Shown piece after piece: positions 58,546 through 64,000 of a DNA stretch of 64,000 nt. How positions within the stretch are numbered: the first letter of the stretch is position 1; every line of letters begins with the position of its first letter. Both the position numbers and the translations under genes were made by a program. The notes below the pieces were generated by a model. The model was not told the origin of the DNA, did not search any database, and saw nothing but the letters and a program-made list of their open reading frames with translations. The stretch lies in assembly GCA_001296005.1 (NCBI GenBank), contig LJHR01000008.1, positions 62,001 through 126,000 of the forward strand. Direction: 5' to 3'. Origin of the DNA: an alpha proteobacterium AAP38. GTDB taxonomy: Bacteria > Pseudomonadota > Alphaproteobacteria > Azospirillales > Azospirillaceae.

Positions 58546-59184
58546 ATGACCGACCAACAGCGCAAACGCCGCCGTTCCGCCCATGTCTCTACCCTGCTTG
58601 TCGGGGGGGCGGCGGCCCTGATGCTGTCGGGCTGCGGCGGCGACGATGTGCAGGAGACAGACGCCCGCATCTTCCCAACGGTGGAAGCGTGCCTGGTGGA
58701 GTTCAGCCAGCAGGAATGCAACGGCGCCTTTGAACAGGCCAAGCAATTGCACCTGCAATCCACCCCGCGCTTCGATACGGCGGCCGCGTGCGAGGCGACG
58801 ATGGGCAATGGCGCGTGTCAGCCCATGGTCCTGTCGCAGCCAGATGGCAGCTTGGGCAATGTCTTCGTGCCGGCCCTGATGGGCTTCATGATGGCCAAGG
58901 CGTTGCAGCCACCCCCGCAATATGGCGGCGGCTATATCGGCGCGCGGGGTGGGTACTATTATCCGCGTCCCATCTTCATTGACCGTGACGGGTTCATGTA
59001 TAGCGGTCGGGGCAGCCTGGGCCGCGCCCCGGTCAGCCGCGACAGCTTCACCCAGGGCAAGACCGGCTTTGGCATGAAGACCGAGGTGCGGGGCAAGTCG
59101 GCGCAGGTGGGAACCACCACCAAATCGACCAGCCGCGGCGGCTTTGGCAAATCGTCGGCCAAGTTTGGCGGCGGCGGTTCCTGA
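58546..59184 (+). CDS. DUF1190 (YgiB/YjfM-like) lipoprotein-type protein
   Basis: 212 residues. Basic N-terminus (RKRRRSAH), hydrophobic segment and a LMLSGC lipobox at residue 30. DUF1190 pattern: ARIFPTVEACLVEFSQQECNGAFEQAKQLH, then ACEATMGNGACQPM, and a Gly/Tyr-rich middle (YGGGYIGARGGYYYPRPIF). The C-terminal tail is Gly/Ser-rich with SRGGFGKSSAKFGGGGS. Paired with the YgiC-like gene, as ygiB-ygiC in E. coli. Confidence 0.86.
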   Translation: MTDQQRKRRRSAHVSTLLVGGAAALMLSGCGGDDVQETDARIFPTVEACLVEFSQQECNGAFEQAKQLHLQSTPRFDTAAACEATMGNGACQPMVLSQPDGSLGNVFVPALMGFMMAKALQPPPQYGGGYIGARGGYYYPRPIFIDRDGFMYSGRGSLGRAPVSRDSFTQGKTGFGMKTEVRGKSAQVGTTTKSTSRGGFGKSSAKFGGGGS

Positions 59185-59245
59185 CCGCCGTTCCCCCTCT
59201 CTCTGCCTCTCCTTCCCGCGCCCCTTCAGCACAGCGGATACCACC

Positions 59246-60547
59246 ATGCATCGCCAATCCATCCGCCCGCGTCCCGATTGGAAAGCCCGCATGGAAGCGC
59301 TGGGCTTTGATTTCCACACCATCCCGACGGACGAGGACCCGAGCGGGGTTTACTGGGATGAAAGTGCCTGCTGGGTGTTCAGCGAGGCGGAGATCGACCT
59401 GCTGGAAGAAGCGGGGAACGAGTTGCACAAGATGTGTCTGGCCGCCGCCAAGCGCATCATTGATGAACGGCTCTACCCCCTGCTGAACATCCCCGCCCAT
59501 GCCATTCCGGCCATCGAGGCATCGTGGCAGCGTTACCAGGGGGGACAGGAATTCTCCCTCTATGGCCGTTTCGACCTGGCCTATGGCGGGGCCGGCCATG
59601 GTGACGGCATGCCCAAACTTCTGGAGTACAATGCCGACACGCCCACGGGCCTGTATGAGGCGGCGGTGGCGCAATGGACCTGGCTGGAGGATGTGTTCCC
59701 CGAGGGGGATCAGTTCAATTCCATCCATGAAGGGCTGGTGGATCAGTGGAAGGCCCTGCTGCGTGCTGATCGGCTGCTGGCCGATGATGGCGGTCGGCGC
59801 GGAGTATGGGAGGCGGGGCGCGCCCTGCACCTGACCTGTGCCATGCCGCATACCGAGGATGAGGGCACGCTACGCTATCTCCAGGATACGGCCATCGAGG
59901 CCGGGCTGGCGACCAAGAGCATTGCCCTGTCGGATATCGGCTGGACCGAGGAGCAGGACCACCTGAACCGCCAGACGCGCGGTTACTTCACCGACCTAGA
60001 GGAACAGGAGATCAAATGCCTGTTCAAGCTGACGCCGTGGGAATGGCTGGTGGCCGATGATTTCGGCACCAACCTGCTGACCCTGGCCCAACGCAATGAT
60101 ATCCGGGTTGTGGAGCCTGCCTGGAAGATGCTGCTGTCCAACAAGGGGCTGTTGGCGGTTCTGTGGGAAATGTACCCGCACCACCCCTATCTGGTGGAAG
60201 CGCATTTCGACCGCCGGGCCTTTGCCGCCGGTACCCGCGTGGTGGCAAAGCCGCTACTGGGCCGGGAAGGGGCCAATATCAGCGTCGTCACGATGGGCCC
60301 CGATGGCCGCCCCACCACGCGCGAACTGGATGTGGCTGGACCTTACGGCGAAGAAGGCTATGTCTATCAGGCCTGGTCGCCGGTGGTGTCGGCGCGGGGG
60401 CCGGACATCAAGGGCGTGACACGTGACCATCATGCCGTGATCGGCGCATGGATGGTGGGCGATGAATGCCGGGGTATCGGCATCCGTGAGGACAGCACCG
60501 CCGTCACCCGCGACACCTCCCGCTTCGTGCCGCATCGGTTTGAGTGA
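59246..60547 (+). CDS. Glutathionylspermidine synthase-like ATP-grasp protein (YgiC/YjfC)
   Basis: 433 residues from ATG 59246. An ATP-grasp ligase fold like the synthetase half of glutathionylspermidine synthase: YWDESACWVFSEAEIDLLEEA, LLEYNADTPTGLYEAAVAQW, then FKLTPWEWLVADDFG and KPLLGREGANISVV as the ATP-binding loop. Lacks the amidase half. Whether YgiC/YjfC makes glutathionylspermidine is unproven; a peptide-amine ligation is expected from the fold. Confidence 0.9.
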   Translation: MHRQSIRPRPDWKARMEALGFDFHTIPTDEDPSGVYWDESACWVFSEAEIDLLEEAGNELHKMCLAAAKRIIDERLYPLLNIPAHAIPAIEASWQRYQGGQEFSLYGRFDLAYGGAGHGDGMPKLLEYNADTPTGLYEAAVAQWTWLEDVFPEGDQFNSIHEGLVDQWKALLRADRLLADDGGRRGVWEAGRALHLTCAMPHTEDEGTLRYLQDTAIEAGLATKSIALSDIGWTEEQDHLNRQTRGYFTDLEEQEIKCLFKLTPWEWLVADDFGTNLLTLAQRNDIRVVEPAWKMLLSNKGLLAVLWEMYPHHPYLVEAHFDRRAFAAGTRVVAKPLLGREGANISVVTMGPDGRPTTRELDVAGPYGEEGYVYQAWSPVVSARGPDIKGVTRDHHAVIGAWMVGDECRGIGIREDSTAVTRDTSRFVPHRFE

Positions 60548-60612
60548 GGGCTGGCGGCAGGGTCAGGGTGGCTGGGTCGTATCAGGCACAGACCCACACC
60601 CGGAGCATGCAC

Positions 60613-61650
60613 ATGCAGAGCCGTCGTCTGTTTCTGTCCAGCCTCGCCGCCGGCCTGCTGCTGCCGTTTCCTACCGCCGTCGCCGTGCCCGTCGATCCGA
60701 CATCGCCGGACCTGCCGCAGGTGACAACGCTGATTCAGGATGCCATCCGCCGCCACCGGCTGGACGGGGTGGCCGCCATCGCGCATCAGGGGCCGCGCGT
60801 GCTCTATCGCGGCTATTTCGGCGATGTCGGTCCCGGGACCGCCATTGATGTGGCGTCGGCCAGCAAATGGGTGGCGGGGCTGGTGATCATGGCGCTGGTG
60901 GCCCAGGGGCAGCTGCGGCTGGACATGACATTGGCCGATGCCGGGCTGGTCAGCGCCGGGTCGAAAGCCGGCATCACGCTCGCGCAGTTGATGAGCCATA
61001 CCTCGGCCCTGCCGGACACCGGCCCGTTCTGGCAGGACCGCCGCTACCCCACCCCGCGCGCAGCGGCGGCAAAGCTGGCGGATATGGACCTAATCGGGTC
61101 GCCGGGTGGGGTCTTCGCCTATGCTGGCGTATCGATGGAGGTGGCGGCCTTCATGGCTGAACAGGCGGGCGGGGCCGATTGGAACAGCCTGTTTCGCCGC
61201 CTGATCGCCGACCCGTTGGGCCTGTCGCCCGCCTGCCGCTGGGGTGAGCGCTGGGGTGTGGCCGGTGGGTTGATCGCCAGCCCGGACGATTTTGAGCGCA
61301 TCCTGCTGCTGATCGCGCGGCAGGGCGTGATGGAAGATGGGCAGCGCCTGCTGCCGGTCGACATATTCCCCACCATGGAGCATGACCAGATTGGGGCCGC
61401 CCGGCGCAAGCAACAGCCGAACGCTGCCAAAGCCATGCAGGGTTACGGCATTGGCATGTGGTGCGAACAGCGAGAGGCCGATGGTGCCTGCCCCACGATC
61501 TCCAGCCCTGGCTATTTCGGTACTTGGCCGCGTATCGATCGCAGCCGCGATCTCACCATTCTGCTGATGGTGAAATCGCGCCTGCGCACGGTCATTGACG
61601 ACTGGCAAGCGATTATCCGGGCCCTGACCAATGCAGCAGCGCCCGGATGA
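60613..61650 (+). CDS. Serine hydrolase, beta-lactamase family (class C-like)
   Basis: 345 residues from ATG 60613, chosen because GGAG is 7 bases upstream; ATG 60607 is too close. Signal with a twin-Arg-like SRRLFLSSLAAGLLL, so possibly Tat-exported. Catalytic SxxK is SASK in DVASASKWVAG, followed by AQLMSHTSALPD; a Tyr-x-Asn motif is replaced by a YAGVS segment (Tyr-Ala-Gly-Val-Ser). Probably an esterase or peptidase of the serine-beta-lactamase group, not a resistance gene. Confidence 0.8.
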   Translation: MQSRRLFLSSLAAGLLLPFPTAVAVPVDPTSPDLPQVTTLIQDAIRRHRLDGVAAIAHQGPRVLYRGYFGDVGPGTAIDVASASKWVAGLVIMALVAQGQLRLDMTLADAGLVSAGSKAGITLAQLMSHTSALPDTGPFWQDRRYPTPRAAAAKLADMDLIGSPGGVFAYAGVSMEVAAFMAEQAGGADWNSLFRRLIADPLGLSPACRWGERWGVAGGLIASPDDFERILLLIARQGVMEDGQRLLPVDIFPTMEHDQIGAARRKQQPNAAKAMQGYGIGMWCEQREADGACPTISSPGYFGTWPRIDRSRDLTILLMVKSRLRTVIDDWQAIIRALTNAAAPG

Positions 61651-61659
61651 GGGCGAGTA

Positions 61660-61821
61660 TTACAGCTGCCGGCCCGTGCCATCGGTACTGGCAAAGACGC
61701 TGTGCAGGAACCACAGGATGAAGGTGGCCAGCAGCATGAAGCCGCCCCATTGACGGCTGACGGTCATGACACCACCCGCAGCAGCCAAGGCCGCAGCATA
61801 AAAGAACAGGGACTTTTTCAT
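61660..61821 (-). CDS. Small membrane protein, 53 residues
   Basis: ATG 61821 to 61660. Two hydrophobic segments: [18 protein letters not shown] and FMLLATFILWFLHSVFA. GGAAAG lies upstream, a weak ribosome-binding site. No family recognised. It is convergent with the serine hydrolase gene, 9 bases apart. Confidence 0.5.
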   Translation of the reverse strand: MKKSLFFYAAALAAAGGVMTVSRQWGGFMLLATFILWFLHSVFASTDGTGRQL

Positions 61822-61898
61822 CGTTACGGACTTTCCGGCATGGGCGCAGGGACGGGCATCGGCCACGCATGCCCCGCGCATTCAAGGATCAGGATGGA

Positions 61899-62336
61899 TC
61901 AGGCGGAAAGTCCGGCGGGCGGGCCCGTCGGCATGCGGGCGGCGTGGCCCACGCGGGCCATGACAGGCCCCATGATGACCGGCGGCAGGGACGATTTGTC
62001 CAGGGCAACCGGGACCGGCATCCAGGGCGGGCTGGCCGCCACGAATTTTGCCGGCGGCGGGTCATCTCCGCCGGACAGATCGGCACGGCGCTGTTCGTCG
62101 GGCAGGGCAGCCAGCGTGGCCGGTGCCTCCGACAGGGTGGTGCGCAGACCGGGACCACTTGCCGTCAGCCCTTCGCGCGCCCGATCCCCTTCGCCCCCGC
62201 CCAGCCCGGCCAGAACGCCGGCACAGGCCAGCAGCACCAGCAGTGCCAGCGCCTTCACCCGGTCAGACCATTGGCCGATGGCCCCGCGCGGGCGCGGGTC
62301 GGCAAGGTCAGGATGCGGGTGGGCGGGATCGGTCAT
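61899..62336 (-). CDS. Hypothetical single-pass membrane protein
   Basis: 145 residues from ATG 62336. A proline-rich cytoplasmic start (MTDPAHPHPDLADPRPRG), one membrane helix (ALALLVLLACAGVLAGLGGG), then a Pro/Ala-rich periplasmic tail. The low-complexity tail carries no motif I recognise. Start codon overlaps nothing; the haemoglobin gene ends 44 bases upstream. Confidence 0.5.
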   Translation of the reverse strand: MTDPAHPHPDLADPRPRGAIGQWSDRVKALALLVLLACAGVLAGLGGGEGDRAREGLTASGPGLRTTLSEAPATLAALPDEQRRADLSGGDDPPPAKFVAASPPWMPVPVALDKSSLPPVIMGPVMARVGHAARMPTGPPAGLSA

Positions 62337-62380
62337 GGCGTCAAGATGGGGGTTGGCGGGGCCGGACGCAAGGCCCGGCT

Positions 62381-62779
62381 TCAAACGCCGCGCGCCATGG
62401 CAATGCCCTGCTGCAACGCCTCCCCCATCCGGGCGGCCTTGTCGCGCAGGAAGGCGGCGGCAGGCGGAGTGAACAGCCGGTCCGTGCTCTGTCCGAACAG
62501 GTCCAGCCAGCGCTGGAAATGCGCGGCATCCAGGCCGGGAATACCCGCATGCACCTGCATGGGCCGGCCCCCATATCGCCCCGTGCCCATGGTCACCGAC
62601 GACCAGAAATCATGAACACGGCGCAGATGGGCGGCCCATTCCTCGTCCCCATCCCCCACCATGGTCTGGAACATTGGCCCCAGCAGGGGGTCCAGGCGGG
62701 CGGCCGCATAGAATTCGATGAGCAGCACCGTCAGGCTGTCATCATCAATGCGGGCATAGGGCGGGCGGGTGCTCATCAT
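62381..62779 (-). CDS. Group III truncated haemoglobin
   Basis: 132 residues. Pattern of class III truncated globins: VLLIEFYAAARLDPLLGPMF, then HLRRVHDFWSSVTMGTGRYGGRPMQVHAGIPGLDAAHFQRWLDLF. The His of VHAG is the likely proximal haem ligand. These globins bind O2 or NO and are linked to NO or oxygen chemistry; a role is not predictable from context. Two Met codons at the start (62779 or 62776). Confidence 0.88.
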   Translation of the reverse strand: MMSTRPPYARIDDDSLTVLLIEFYAAARLDPLLGPMFQTMVGDGDEEWAAHLRRVHDFWSSVTMGTGRYGGRPMQVHAGIPGLDAAHFQRWLDLFGQSTDRLFTPPAAAFLRDKAARMGEALQQGIAMARGV

Positions 62780-62886
62780 GGCACGATCCTAACCTGCCGC
62801 GATTTCCCCCAGCTTTGTCCGCGCGGACGGTTTGCGTTGCGCGTTGCGCTTGCCTACAATCAGCGGAACAACAAACGGATGCATCC

Positions 62887-63837
62887 ATGCCCCGCGGCGA
62901 TCTGTTCTCCCCGCTCGACCCTTTTCAGACCGGCCGGTTGCAGGTCGATGATGTTCATAACCTTTACTGGGAACAGAGCGGCAATCCCGATGGCGTGCCC
63001 GTGCTGTTCCTGCACGGTGGGCCGGGGGCCGGCGCCTCGCCCACTCATCGCCGGTTTTTCGACCCCACCTTCTACCGCATCATCATCTTGGATCAGCGCG
63101 GGGCCGGTCGTTCCACGCCGCTGGGCGACCTGCGCAACAATGATATCCCGCATCTGGTGGGCGATCTGGAGGCGGTGCGCGCGCATCTGGGCATCGACCG
63201 CTGGATGGTGTTCGGCGGCTCCTGGGGCTCCACCCTGTCCATCGCCTATGCGGAGGCGCATCCCGACCGGGTGATCGGTCTGGTGCTGCGCGGCATCTTC
63301 CTGATGCGCCGGTCGGAGATCGACTGGTTCCTCTATGGGATGAAGCAGATTTTCCCGGAAGCGTGGAACCATTTCAACGCCTATATCCCCGTGGCCGAAC
63401 GCGATGATCTGCTGGAGGCCTACTGGAAGCGGCTGACCCATCCCGACCCGGCCATCCACCTGCCCGCCGCGCGGGTGTGGAGCATGTATGAAGGTTCCTG
63501 TTCGACCCTGATGCCCAGCCCGGAACTGGTGTCCGCCTCCGGCGAAGATAATCACGCCCTGGGGCTGGCGCGGATCGAGGCGCATTATTTCCGCAACAAC
63601 ATGCTGGACCCGGAAGACAAGCTGCTGCGCGATATCCGGGCGATCCGGCATATCCCCGCCGTCATCGTGCAGGGCCGCTACGACATTGTCTGCCCCATCC
63701 GCACTGCCGACGAATTGCACCGCGCCTGGCCGGAAGCCGACTATATCATCGTGCCCGACGCCGGCCACAGCGCCATGGAACCCGGCGTCCGCATGGCCCT
63801 GGTGCAGGCGACAGAGCGGTTCAAGACCCTGCGCTAA
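62887..63837 (+). CDS. pip: Proline iminopeptidase
   Basis: 316 residues from ATG 62887. Alpha/beta hydrolase of family S33: oxyanion HGGPGAG, DQRGAGRSTP, nucleophile GGSWGSTLSIAYA, acid in QGRYDIVCP, His in DAGHSAMEPG. The HGGPG and DQRG motifs with the LYGMKQIFPEAWNHF cap region are diagnostic of Pip. Removes N-terminal proline from peptides in the cytosol. Confidence 0.94.
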   Translation: MPRGDLFSPLDPFQTGRLQVDDVHNLYWEQSGNPDGVPVLFLHGGPGAGASPTHRRFFDPTFYRIIILDQRGAGRSTPLGDLRNNDIPHLVGDLEAVRAHLGIDRWMVFGGSWGSTLSIAYAEAHPDRVIGLVLRGIFLMRRSEIDWFLYGMKQIFPEAWNHFNAYIPVAERDDLLEAYWKRLTHPDPAIHLPAARVWSMYEGSCSTLMPSPELVSASGEDNHALGLARIEAHYFRNNMLDPEDKLLRDIRAIRHIPAVIVQGRYDIVCPIRTADELHRAWPEADYIIVPDAGHSAMEPGVRMALVQATERFKTLR

Positions 63838-63858
63838 CTACGATGGAGCTTGTTCCCG

Positions 63859-64000
63859 CTAGCTCTTGAGCGCTTCCACCGCCGCCCGCAGTAGGGAAAT
63901 TTCCTCCTTCTGCTGGCGCAGTAGGGCTTCAAGCTCATCTGTTCGCAGCCGGTCCAGTTTTTCGTGCAGGGCCATAATCTCCAACTCGGCCTTCAGGTTG
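63859..64000 (-). CDS. DUF1003 family protein, C-terminal fragment
   Basis: Only the last 47 codons lie in the window, running off its right edge. The sequence NLKAELEIMALHEKLDRLRTDELEALLRQQKEEISLL is a coiled-coil tail of the kind that ends DUF1003 proteins, ending at TAG 63859. The membrane part would be to the right. Confidence 0.65.
   Translation of the reverse strand, partial: NLKAELEIMALHEKLDRLRTDELEALLRQQKEEISLLRAAVEALKS

Noticed and set aside
60613-61650. Antibiotic-resistance beta-lactamase
   Set aside because: Only the SxxK fold signature is present; the Tyr-x-Asn motif is replaced and the KTG motif is not seen, so a general serine hydrolase is safer.

Overview
The window is a contiguous piece of a GC-rich alphaproteobacterial chromosome. 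Rhodospirillales/Azospirillaceae is the most likely home, but that is inference from gene content and style (separate petA-petB-petC genes, IalB-family protein, DUF1178, dnaN-recF-gyrB, Rrf2-cysK); no 16S rRNA is present. I see no insertion sequence, prophage or CRISPR array.

Layout. 1-3.9 kb: the end of a DUF898 membrane protein, an M48 metalloprotease, an unknown gene, gpt, and two identical tRNA-Arg(ACG) genes. 3.9-14.8 kb: an FAD oxidoreductase, then the most distinctive block, all on the minus strand. It holds a binding protein, two polar-amino-acid ABC permeases, an M14-clan amidohydrolase resembling cyanophycin dipeptide hydrolase, the ABC ATPase, a large TonB-dependent receptor and an exported cyanophycinase-like S51 peptidase. 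A divergent MurR/RpiR regulator sits at its head. 14.8-21.2 kb: tautomerase/LysR pair, htpG with a sigma-32-like promoter, IalB-family protein, argO/argP pair, DUF2087 protein. 21.3-30.3 kb: leuC, a frameshifted membrane diguanylate cyclase, hslR, esterase, NUDIX, a 48-residue entericidin-like lipoprotein, a nucleotidyltransferase, cysK with its Rrf2 regulator, dut, coaBC. 30.8-38.2 kb: petABC (cytochrome bc1), an RluA-type synthase, ABM monooxygenase, two membrane proteins, an MFS transporter, an HPP protein. 38.4-47 kb: dnaN, a small atypical island, recF, gyrB, a K+ channel, a TPP enzyme, tRNA-Gly(CCC). 47-54 kb: GNAT, apaG, folE, XRE/membrane pair, csaA, methyltransferase, lipoprotein, DUF1178. 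54-64 kb: rpsO-pnp, a yjfL/yjfJ/yjfM/yjfC-like module (DUF350, PspA, DUF1190, ATP-grasp), a serine hydrolase, truncated haemoglobin, pip, and the end of a DUF1003 gene.

How the genes work together. The 5.1-14.8 kb block reads as a scavenging pathway. An exported cyanophycinase would cut the Asp-Arg polymer, the TonB receptor would bring fragments across the outer membrane, the HisJQMP-like transporter would import the dipeptides or arginine, and the zinc amidohydrolase would split the dipeptide. The RpiR-type regulator would control it through a palindrome at its own start codon. No cyanophycin synthetase is seen here, so the polymer would come from outside or from another locus. The rest is mostly housekeeping, with good examples of regulator-target pairs (argP/argO, Rrf2/cysK, LysR/tautomerase).
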